In this document: positions 7,877 through 15,592 of the stretch, piece after piece
Layout of the letters: each line of letters begins with the position of its first letter
Numbering within the stretch: position 1 is the stretch's first letter
From: Thermoplasmatales archaeon SW_10_69_26
Lineage (GTDB): Archaea; Thermoplasmatota; SW-10-69-26
DNA: 64,000 nucleotides
Direction of reading: 5' to 3'
Assembly (NCBI GenBank): GCA_003009755.1
Contig: PXUB01000032.1
Coordinates: 81,672 to 145,671, forward strand
Notes under the pieces: generated by a model
Told to the model about the DNA's origin: nothing
What the model saw: the letters and a program-made list of their open reading frames with translations, nothing else
Databases searched by the model: none
Made by a program: the position numbers and the translations under genes

Positions 7877-9005
7877 ACTGCCGGACAGAATGTGCGTAAC
7901 TTATCGTGGCGTCCGATACTAACTCAAATAGGGGTGGGATGCCCTGTCAGCCTTGACGCTGACCCCGACCAAAAGGAACAACGACGCCTCGCCGCAGGCC
8001 AAGATCTACTGGACGGCAAACGCCAAGCCGACATCGCCGAAGGCTACGGCGCCACCCGCACCACCGCCCACCGCTGGGCGCACACCGTCGGAACCGAAGG
8101 CCTCGACGGCCTGAAAAGCACACGCACCAACGCCGGACGACCCCCGAAACTCGACGCCGAGAACAAACAACGCCTCGCCGAACTTCTCCAACGAGGCGCC
8201 CAAGCCCACGGCTGGGACACCGATCTGTGGACCCGCAAACGTGTGGCCCAGCTGATCGACCGGGCGTTCGACGTCGACTACTCTCCCCGACACTGCTCGC
8301 GGATTCTGCACGAGATCGGGTTCCGCCCGGTCAAACCCAAGCGCGTGGCCAACGAAAAGGACGAGGCCGAAAAACAGCGCTGGCTGGCCGAGGAGGCTGG
8401 AGAGCTGAAAAAAACCTAGCCGACGGTGCAACCGTCCTGTTCCCGGACGAGAGCACCTACCGCTTCACCCCCGTCCGCCAGCGCGGCTGGGCGCCCTACG
8501 GACAGCGACCGACCGTCGAGCACACCTACGGGGACTGGTGGACGGTGAGCGCGATCAGCGCCTTGGCGATCTGGATCGAGCCCGATGGCTCGTTAGGCAC
8601 GAAGGTCTTCTTCCGGTTGTACCCGAAGGAGAGCGTGAACAGTCGACACCTCCGGGATTTCCTGCACCAGGTTCGCTACCAGCGCGAGGGCGAGATCAGC
8701 GTGGTGTGGGATCGCGCCAGCCATCACCGCGCCCGGCGGGTGCAGCGGTTCTTCGCTTCCTACGAGCGGTTCAGCTCGGTGTTGTTGCCGGCATATTGTC
8801 CAGAGTTGAACTCGGACGAGGGGGTGTGGAATTGGTCGAAGACCAAGGATCTGGCCAACGCCTGTCCGAAGGATGTGGATGCCCTGGTGTCGGGGGTTCG
8901 AGGGCCCTTGCGTCGGCTCCAGCATCGACCGAGTGCGCAGTGGTGGTGTGTGCACGACTCCGAGTTCCCGATCGAAGAGTTACTCACATAATGACCGGCA
9001 GTCTA
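7874..9005 (+). mobile_element. IS630-family insertion sequence
   Basis: Flanked by TA (7874-7875 and 9004-9005), the IS630/Tc1-mariner target. The left end reads GACTGCCGGACAGAATGTGC and the right end, reverse-complemented, GACTGCCGGTCATTATGTGA, both continuing to GTAACT. It carries a transposase in two overlapping frames. It sits exactly between the convergent helicase and GVNGGG-repeat genes: removing it and one TA leaves GCGAC-TA-ACCGC, in which both genes would use the same TA in their stop codons. Its outer ends match the MITE-like elements of this window. Confidence 0.9.
7892..8991 (+). CDS. IS630 transposase made by -1 frameshifting
   Basis: The first frame (7892-8419) holds the helix-turn-helix part (RQADIAEGYGATRTTAHRW) and winged-helix linker (DTDLWTRKRVAQLID). 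It ends ...GELKKT-stop. The second frame, in -1, continues from the run of seven A at 8408-8414 into the DDE catalytic domain: Asp in LFPDEST, Asp in SVVWDRASHH and Glu in PELNSDEGVWNW. A -1 slip on A AAA AAA joins ...ELKK to NLADGATVLFPDEST in one product of about 366 residues. IS630 elements commonly use this arrangement. Both ends and the active-site residues are intact, so the element may be active. The exact start codon is uncertain. Confidence 0.85.
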
Positions 9006-10784
9006 ACCGCTTTCGGTGGCGACCGAGAGGTCGCGGTCGAGCATCGCCCCCCACACCCCCCGCGGTGTCCGGCTGCAATCCGTGCACGCGAGATCGGGAT
9101 CCTCGTACCGGTCACCGGTCCCGTCCCCGTCGACCAGCAACCCGTTCTCGCCGTTCCAGTCACCGTGCATGCAGGGGTCATCGCAGGCGAGGTCCTCCCC
9201 CACGGCGGCCCGGTAGGCGTCCACGCCCCCGAGGTCCACCAGCGAGGACCCCCAGCCGGCGGTCGCTCCACCGTTGGTCCCCCAAACGCCCGGGTAGGTC
9301 TCGCAGCGGGCTTGGCACAGCGCGTGGACGTCGACGCCGGCCTCGTAGACGTCATCGCCGCCGGCGTCCACCAGGCGTCCGACACCGAGGTGCCCTCCCC
9401 CGTTGGCCCCATGCCCTCCGGCGATGCTCAGGCATCGGCTGAGATGGGAGGCGTCGCCCAGACACTCGGTCGTGGCGTTCGTCCCGGCCTGGTACACGTC
9501 GTCGCCGTCCGAGGAGACGAGACTGCCCGAGCCGGAATAGCCGCCGCCGTTCACGCCTAGGCCTCCGGCCACCGCCGAGCACTTGGACCCCTCGCAGGTG
9601 ACCGATGCGTTGACGCCGGCGAGGAACGCGTCCTCGCCCCCGCCGTCGATCAGCGAACCAACGCCGACGTGGGCGCCGCCGTTGACGCCTGCGCTGCCGG
9701 CGCGGGCCACACAGAACTCCGCCTCGCACCGCTCCTCCGCCTCGTGCCCGGCGAGGTAGCGGTCGGTTCCCTCGCCTGCGTCGACGAGTAAGCCGATCCC
9801 GTTGTCCGCTCCGCCGTTGACGCCGCGTGCGTTCGCGTGGTAGGTGTCGTTGCCGGTGGCGTCCACGAGCACGCCCGTGCCCTCGAACCCGCCGCCGTTG
9901 ACGCCACAGCACCGCGGATCGCTTGGCTGGCCGTACGTGTCGTCGCCGCCGAGGTCCACGACCGCCGCGGCGGGGAACGTTGCGCCGGTGCCGCCGGCGT
10001 TGTTCTCGTACTCGTCGTCGCCTCCGAAGCTCACGATGAGCGCGCAGTCGTTCGCAAACGTGCGGCTCTCGTCACTGGTGTCGAGGGCGACGGCAGGGCA
10101 TGCGTCGACGGCCGGACGAGCCGCGGAGGTCGAAGATTCCGCTACCATGGCCAAGTTCTCCACCGCATTCAGGAAAGCGGACCGAGCGGCGAAGACGTCG
10201 GCGAGTTCGCCGCCCTCGACGTGGGGGAAGGGATCGAGGCCCCCGTCGAAACCAGGAACCGCCCCCGTCCCGGCAGCTGGTGAAAGGCGAGCAGGGGAGG
10301 CTTGGTCGTCGGTGAGCTTTTTGGCCACGCTGGTATCCGACACGGCCTCGAGCCGGAGGAACGTCGTGACGAGGTCGGCAAGCGCGTCCGCGAGACCCGG
10401 GGACCGTTGCTCGACGATCTGGGCGGCGAGGCGATCCCCGAGGTCGAGGATCGTCGCGTGGCGGTGGGTCAGGGATTCGAGGGCCGCGAACAAGGACGAC
10501 GCCGAGCCCGTTGTCGGAGGTTCGTCCGACGGGATGCCGAGATCCCCGCTCTGCTGACGAGCCACGGCCTCGGCCACGTCCAGCGATGCAACAGCTGGAA
10601 TCTCATCTTCGGTATCCGACGCGCCCTCGTCCGCGATCCCGGCTCCGTGGGCGTCGCTCACCCTTTCCGGAACGAGGGTACCGGCCGCACTCGCCGCGGG
10701 AGCGAGGATCATCACAACAGCGAGGGCGACCGAAACGCCCCTCAGCCGCCGAGCACGTTGGCCGAAAGAGAGGATATCCGTCAC
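9003..10784 (-). CDS. Secreted protein with repeated GVNGGG / GDDxY motifs
   Basis: A 593-residue protein with an N-terminal signal peptide (GVSVALAVVMILAPAASAAG). Residues ~60-230 are Ala-rich and probably helical. From ~240 to the end there are about seven imperfect units built on (G/A)(V/A)NGGGxxGxG(S/L)LVDxGGDDxYxAG with an acidic GDD(T/V/E)Y turn. This resembles calcium-binding, beta-solenoid-forming repeats. Cys pairs recur between units (CEAEFC, CEGSKC, CQARC, CDDPC, CTDC), suggesting disulfides outside the cell. The stop codon TAG overlaps the right end of the IS630 element. No family is recognised. It is the first of several large secreted repeat proteins on this strand. Confidence 0.75.
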   Translation of the reverse strand: MTDILSFGQRARRLRGVSVALAVVMILAPAASAAGTLVPERVSDAHGAGIADEGASDTEDEIPAVASLDVAEAVARQQSGDLGIPSDEPPTTGSASSLFAALESLTHRHATILDLGDRLAAQIVEQRSPGLADALADLVTTFLRLEAVSDTSVAKKLTDDQASPARLSPAAGTGAVPGFDGGLDPFPHVEGGELADVFAARSAFLNAVENLAMVAESSTSAARPAVDACPAVALDTSDESRTFANDCALIVSFGGDDEYENNAGGTGATFPAAAVVDLGGDDTYGQPSDPRCCGVNGGGFEGTGVLVDATGNDTYHANARGVNGGADNGIGLLVDAGEGTDRYLAGHEAEERCEAEFCVARAGSAGVNGGAHVGVGSLIDGGGEDAFLAGVNASVTCEGSKCSAVAGGLGVNGGGYSGSGSLVSSDGDDVYQAGTNATTECLGDASHLSRCLSIAGGHGANGGGHLGVGRLVDAGGDDVYEAGVDVHALCQARCETYPGVWGTNGGATAGWGSSLVDLGGVDAYRAAVGEDLACDDPCMHGDWNGENGLLVDGDGTGDRYEDPDLACTDCSRTPRGVWGAMLDRDLSVATESG

Positions 10785-11055
10785 GTCACCCAGCCTCGTT
10801 GCGGTGGTTGGGATGCAGCCCTTTCAAGGCTTCGTTGTCACAGCCCGAGGGGGAATCGCGTGCCGTCATCGAATGCGCTGGCGCACCCGCCATCCGGGCA
10901 GGGACGGTTCCGGGACGGCGTGTCCGCCGCCGACCAAGGCCGGGACAGCGGGGGCGATCATCAACAGGCCAACCAGGACGGCGCGGACCCTGACGAACAT
11001 CGAGCAAGAAGGCTTAGCCGGACCCTATCAGGGTTCTCCGAGTGCGCCTAAACCG
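10785..11055. other. Intergenic region without recognisable gene
   Basis: About 270 bp between the start of the GVNGGG protein and the end of the kelch protein. Short frames exist on both strands but none has homology-like content or a clear start. It probably contains the promoter of the GVNGGG gene. Confidence 0.4.
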
Positions 11056-12441
11056 TCACTCTTCTCGTCCCTCGCCGCCGGGCACGTCCTCGGGCCCGAT
11101 ACCCAACAACCGCGGCAATGGATCGAACAGCGCCCGCTCAACCGTCGCCTGATCCACGGCCGCCTCCGAGGAACTACGCGTCCCGTTGTCCCGATGATCG
11201 TTGACCCCGTAGACACGGTACTCGTCATCCCCCGTGAGCTCGAAGCTCGTCCGCCAGGACGTCACACTCGGGTCCAGGTGCGCCACGGGTTGCCACGGGC
11301 TCGGGGCCTCGAACGTCGCGTTGGACCGGCGTTCGACCACGTACCCCGTCAACACCGAATACGAGGTGGGTTTGGGCGGATCCCACGTGACCTCCGTGCT
11401 GAACGCATCGCCCTCGCGAACCGGTTCGACATCCAAATCTCGGGGCGCGTTCGGCTCCAACGAGTAATGCACGATCTCCGCCAAATCCCCCCGCTCGAAC
11501 GCCTGGGACCCGCCAAGCAGGATCGCTTGCCGGCCGGTCCACACGGCGGTCGCCTGGTCACGACCCGTGGGCAACCGGCTATCCATGAACCGGATCTCCT
11601 CCTCCCCCGGATCGACCCGCAGGATCGAGGCCTTGCTCACCCCGTCGTTGATCCCCCCAAGCACGAACGCGTGATGCCCATCCCACACGGCGCTCGGGGC
11701 CCGCAACGAAACGTTGAGCTTCACGTCCTGCAACTGAAGGGTGTCTGTATCGGGGTCGAAGCGCCAGATATCATCGCACTCGCCCGGGCAGCCAGTCCCC
11801 CCGAACAGGTAGGCCTCCTCGCCCGTCCACACCGACGCCATCCTTTCACGCGGACCGGGGAAGCTCTCCTCCAGCTTCGTTACCGTATCGTTCACCGGAT
11901 CATAGCGCAAAATCTGGTCCAGGGGAGTGAACGCGTCCCGGCCACCGAAGATGTAGGCGCGATCGCCGGTCCAGACCGTCGTCGCATCTATCGGATCGTT
12001 CGGTAGCGTGGCGTTCATTTCCTCGACCGTGTCCGTGGACGGGTCATACCGGGTCACGGTGTCCGTCCAGAACACGTACGCACAACCCTCGGGACAGCCT
12101 GCCTCCGGCCGCGAGCGATCATCCCACACCGCGGTCGCACTCGATCCCGTCCAGGGCAACCGGGCATCCATCACCGTCGCGTTGCCCGTATCCGGTTCGT
12201 AGCGAACGATCTCGTCACTGAAATCGCTGGACCCACCAGTCCGGTTCAAACCCCCGAACACGTACACCGCCTCTCCCGTCCACACGGACGACGGGTTCTT
12301 CAACCCCTGCGGCAACTCGGCTTCGACGCTGGCCGTGTCCGCGCTCGCCGACGGCGCGATGAGGGCGACCACGGCCACGGCAGCCAACAAACCGACGCCG
12401 CCAGCGATCCAGGCACCTCCCATCGGTTCTCCCTCGAACAT
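11056..12441 (-). CDS. Secreted kelch-repeat protein with fibronectin type III-like domain
   Basis: The start is placed at 12441 (MFEGEPMGGAWIAGG) or 12423, both directly before a signal/anchor helix (GVGLLAAVAVVALIAPSASA); the frame is open to 12570. Six kelch blades follow, each with an (A/V)(Y/F)(V/I/L)FGG strand and RYDP-like turn (AYIFGGRDAF, AYLFGGTG, AFVLGGINDG, AILLGGSQAF). Together they should make one beta-propeller outside the membrane. Residues ~340-440 look like a fibronectin type III domain (APRDLDVEPV...VTWDPPKPTSY...). Several N-x-T/S sequons are present. Likely a surface binding protein. Its ligand is unknown. Confidence 0.8.
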   Translation of the reverse strand: MFEGEPMGGAWIAGGVGLLAAVAVVALIAPSASADTASVEAELPQGLKNPSSVWTGEAVYVFGGLNRTGGSSDFSDEIVRYEPDTGNATVMDARLPWTGSSATAVWDDRSRPEAGCPEGCAYVFWTDTVTRYDPSTDTVEEMNATLPNDPIDATTVWTGDRAYIFGGRDAFTPLDQILRYDPVNDTVTKLEESFPGPRERMASVWTGEEAYLFGGTGCPGECDDIWRFDPDTDTLQLQDVKLNVSLRAPSAVWDGHHAFVLGGINDGVSKASILRVDPGEEEIRFMDSRLPTGRDQATAVWTGRQAILLGGSQAFERGDLAEIVHYSLEPNAPRDLDVEPVREGDAFSTEVTWDPPKPTSYSVLTGYVVERRSNATFEAPSPWQPVAHLDPSVTSWRTSFELTGDDEYRVYGVNDHRDNGTRSSSEAAVDQATVERALFDPLPRLLGIGPEDVPGGEGREE

Positions 12442-12585
12442 CGGCCAGGAGCCGCATAGACCCCCGCCTGTCACGTCCAATCGTAACACCGCCCTTGGCC
12501 AAAGGCATTCTCCAAGCGCGTGTGAACCGTCATCGAAGCCAAACCAAGCCCGAAGACAACTTATCACCAACTCAATTGGTCAATC

Positions 12586-13678
12586 GGGCTTGCACATAAA
12601 CTCAGTTCTGACCTGACCGAGCGTCCCATCAATCCAACAACCGAACGTTGTGCACGATCTCCCGCGCCAACACCGTGTTCCGCCGACTGGTCCGCAGCCG
12701 GCAGCGGAGACGATCGCCGAACAGCAGCTTGACCGTGGCAAACCGGGACTCCGCGGTCACCCGGCGACGGTACACGTCCTGAAACCGATTGGGGAAGTTG
12801 AGCGCGTATCGGGTCTTCTTCTCGAACGGATCGGAAGGGAACCGCCACCAGCGAGCGTTGCTCTTCGGCTTGAAGTAGGGCTGCAACCCGGCGTCTTTGA
12901 CGAGCTGGCAGTTGTCCCGGGTCCAATACGCCTTGTCGCCCAACACGGCGTGGACGGCTGCTTCGTCAGGCACCTCGTCGATCAGCTCGGGCAGCTCTTG
13001 GCTGTCGTGCCGGTGCCCGGGCGTCAACGAGACAGCCAACGTGGCCCGGGTCTTGACGCCGTTGAGCACGTGCGTTTTGGCGTACTGGCGAGGCTCAGCG
13101 TCGTGTTCTCGCGCATGCCAGGCACCTTGTCCGGTGAGCACGAGACCCGAGGCATCCACGCTGGCGTTCTCTTCGAGGCTCCAGAAGGGCTGAGCGGTCT
13201 CCGCCAGCACTCGCTGAAGCGTGTTCGTGATCCCCGTTCTTGGTTGTACTGGCACAGCGTGTTGAAATGGGGCACGTGCTCGATGTCCAGATGGGGCTTG
13301 AGCAGGTAAAGCAGGCCTTCGGTGCGGCGGAAGCTGAGATCGAAGTACGCCCGGACCAGCAAGCCCAAGATGACGGTGCGGCGCGGGATCCGGGGCCGGC
13401 CGGTGTTGTAGGACCAGTTGTGGATGCAGCTGGCATCCACGAGGTCTCGGAGACGGTGCACCACGCGCACCATCTCGCGGGCTTGCCACGTGTTGTATGT
13501 GCTCCAGTCGAAGCCGTTGTCGGTGGGTTCAAGCGTGTGCTGTTCTTCTGTTGTCACTCGGGCATCCATCCCAGCTCGATGGCTCTCGAGCGGGCTTCTC
13601 AGGGATGCCCCGTTTTGTCAACGGCAGTGGTTTGTATCGCGTCAGCTGGGCTCGTAGCCCACTTTATGTGCGAGCCCC
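12586..13678 (-). mobile_element. Decayed IS5-like insertion sequence
   Basis: The inverted ends are visible: GGGCTTGCACATAAACT at 12586 and, reverse-complemented, GGGGCTCGCACATAAAGT ending near 13678. They enclose a transposase in two frames. It lies between the kelch gene start and the nucleotidyltransferase gene end. A target duplication was not identified, so the boundaries are approximate. Confidence 0.7.
12629..13569 (-). pseudogene. IS5-like DDE transposase, frameshifted
   Basis: The N-terminal part reads from 13569 (FDWSTYNTWQAREMVRVVHR... through HFNTLCQYNQ). At about 13245 the frame must shift by -1 to continue TGITNTLQRVLAETAQPFWSLE and on to the end at 12629. The DDE residues all lie in the second part: Asp in ENASVDASGL, Asp in VLGDKAYW and Glu in TAESRFATVK. 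There is no slippery run at the junction, so this looks like inactivation rather than programmed frameshifting. The N-terminal IPRRTVILGLLVRAYFDLS helix is typical of IS5 transposases (DUF772-like). Confidence 0.75.
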
Positions 13679-13694
13679 GGCCGAAGGCTGAGTT

Positions 13695-14324
13695 TCAGGG
13701 ATCGAACCCGACGGTGTAGCCCTTCTGTTCCAAGATCTCCATCGCTTCGCTGGCGAGTTCTCGAGCCTCTTGCTCGTTTGGGACACCGTCGGCAAGCTGG
13801 GCATCCCATTCTTCTTGGACGCGCTCCCAGGAGATCAGGCCTTGGTCGAGAAGCGTCTGGAGATCCTCGATGTCGCGGTCGGGGGTATCCCGCCAGCGGC
13901 CGGTCACGCTCTTGAGCAAGAACACGGCGTTGGCTGGGGCTAGCTCGACGGTCAGGTTGCCCTCGGTGAACCACTCGTCTGTTGCCTCCGCCATGCGCTG
14001 GGAGAACTGCAGGCAACCGAAGATCCGTCCGGGCGGGAACAGATCCATGCTCATCACGTTCTCGCGCTCGCAGTAGATCCACATGTCGAAGGAATCGGTT
14101 AGCGGGATCTCCTCGGCCGGCTGGTAACCCACCCGACCTAGCTCTTCGATGAGGGTGTGGATGGCCCGGTCGTGGTCGACGACGGCGTCCACGTCCTTGG
14201 TGGTGTCCTTGATGCCGCGGGCACTCATGCAGCAGCCGCCGAAGAGGATGAACCGCGTCGGTGCCTGGATGACCTCGCCGATCCGTTCGAGCTCGGTGCG
14301 GATCGTGGCGCGGTCAACGGGCAA
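13695..14324 (-). CDS. AbiEii-like / DUF6036-type nucleotidyltransferase
   Basis: A 209-residue protein with a polymerase-beta-type nucleotidyltransferase active site: Gly29-Gly30 in ILFGGCCMSARG, Asp44 and Asp46 in TTKDVDAVVD, and a third acidic residue Asp95 in VMSMDLFPP. This G-G-x13-D-x-D pattern is seen in AbiEii and archaeal DUF6036 proteins, the toxin-like partners of toxin-antitoxin or abortive-infection pairs. Its start overlaps the upstream winged-helix gene by 11 bp, so the two are made together. The toxic role is inferred from family and arrangement. A tRNA or NMP substrate would be the expectation. Confidence 0.7.
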   Translation of the reverse strand: MPVDRATIRTELERIGEVIQAPTRFILFGGCCMSARGIKDTTKDVDAVVDHDRAIHTLIEELGRVGYQPAEEIPLTDSFDMWIYCERENVMSMDLFPPGRIFGCLQFSQRMAEATDEWFTEGNLTVELAPANAVFLLKSVTGRWRDTPDRDIEDLQTLLDQGLISWERVQEEWDAQLADGVPNEQEARELASEAMEILEQKGYTVGFDP

Positions 14325-15333
14325 GGCTGCCCTCCTCGACGCCGAAGTCCTCTCGGAACCGCTGGATCTCCTCCTCGAGGGGGTGCTCTCCGGTTTCGAC
14401 GAACACCTTGGCTTCGTCCAAGAGCCCGCCGAGCTGGTAGAAGAACGCGCGATCGAAGAAGCTCTCGTGTCGGAGCAAGCGGTGGTCCACTGCAGCCAGG
14501 AAGAACGCCTTGGCTCTCAGGGCAACATCGTCGGCGCTGGAACCGGATGGATCCCGGCGGGGGGTTGCCTGGGCACGACAGTAGAGGAACATGTGATCCC
14601 AGGGGTCGAGCTCTCGGGGGCCCAGGTAGCCGTAGGTTGCCTCGCTCGCAATCGGGGAGAAGAGATCCAGATCCGAGGATGGACCCACGAGTTGGATCGG
14701 TGGTTCGAGATCGGCGTTGTTGAAGCGCCAGGCCACCTCGAGGCCGCGCTGGTGGATGGGATGGTGAGCGAAGACTGCAGCTCGAACCGGGCCTTCCTGT
14801 TCTTCCAGCCCTCCCGGGTGGACCGCCTCGCTGGGCGGTCGGCGGTAGAGGTCGGCGTACTCCTCGATGAGCCATTGCAAACCGCTCAGGCGCGGGTTCG
14901 GTTCGAGGCCGCCCTCCGAGGAGAGCAGGAGGTTGCGGGAGCGCAGGTGGTCGATGGCGTCCTGCCAGGTCGACTTGTGGACGCCGACCAACTCGCGGGC
15001 GTCGGGATCACGGTGAGGATAGGGGAAGACGGTGAGCGCGGCCAAGTGGGTGGGTGCGGAGAGCTCATCCTCGAGGTTGGGTCGCTCGCTGAGGGCGTCC
15101 GCACATGCACTCGCCAGGTCGGCGTGGCGGGCGGTGAAGGTACGGTTGCGTTTGGCTCTCGATGCTTCCAGCAGGTTCAGCTCCTCGAGCTTGCGTACCC
15201 GCCGGTCGAGCGTCGACCGGGGGAGGAACTCGAGGTCCCGCAGCTGGAACCCGTCCGGGTCCGCTGCGGCGAGGATCCGGAGATCGCGGCCGTCGAGTGA
15301 GAAACGAACGGGGTTTCGCTTATCACTTGTCAC
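14314..15333 (-). CDS. Winged-helix protein paired with nucleotidyltransferase (AbiEi-like antitoxin candidate)
   Basis: A 339-residue protein. Residues ~15-60 form a winged helix (LRILAAADPDGFQLRDLEF, STLDRRVRKLEELNLL) and ~110-140 a second helix-turn-helix-like segment (ELVGVHKSTWQDAIDHLRS). The C-terminal ~180 residues are not recognised but include the acidic HEEEIQRFRED-like tail. With the overlapping nucleotidyltransferase it forms a two-gene unit like AbiEi-AbiEii, in which the winged-helix protein represses the operon and neutralises the toxin. GTG start at 15333, with a TATA-like CTTAAG ~30 bp upstream. Both functions are inference from architecture. Confidence 0.65.
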   Translation of the reverse strand: MTSDKRNPVRFSLDGRDLRILAAADPDGFQLRDLEFLPRSTLDRRVRKLEELNLLEASRAKRNRTFTARHADLASACADALSERPNLEDELSAPTHLAALTVFPYPHRDPDARELVGVHKSTWQDAIDHLRSRNLLLSSEGGLEPNPRLSGLQWLIEEYADLYRRPPSEAVHPGGLEEQEGPVRAAVFAHHPIHQRGLEVAWRFNNADLEPPIQLVGPSSDLDLFSPIASEATYGYLGPRELDPWDHMFLYCRAQATPRRDPSGSSADDVALRAKAFFLAAVDHRLLRHESFFDRAFFYQLGGLLDEAKVFVETGEHPLEEEIQRFREDFGVEEGSLAR

Positions 15334-15359
15334 CGGTTGTTTCCAATCTCGATCAAAGA

Positions 15360-15367
15360 CACTTAAG
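15360..15367 (-). promoter_or_regulatory. Putative TATA box of the AbiEi/AbiEii-like pair
   Basis: CTCTTAAGTG on the minus strand centred ~30 bp before the GTG at 15333, consistent with a leaderless transcript. No operator palindrome was recognised nearby. Confidence 0.4.
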
Positions 15368-15592
15368 AGTTCCTCTGATTGGGTGCTTCACAAACGGGTT
15401 CACAGACGGTACCGGGAGAGGCGAGGTTCGCCTTTGGCGACACGCATCGGCGTAGTTCTCTGGATCTGCTTGCAGACGAAGCGGAGACAAGGTGAGTCCC
15501 ACCTGCATCGTCGAGTAGCTCACGGCACGTAGCCGCACCCGGCCTGGCTGGGGAAGAACGACATCTGCGATCCTGGGGGGAATCTTGGAGTC

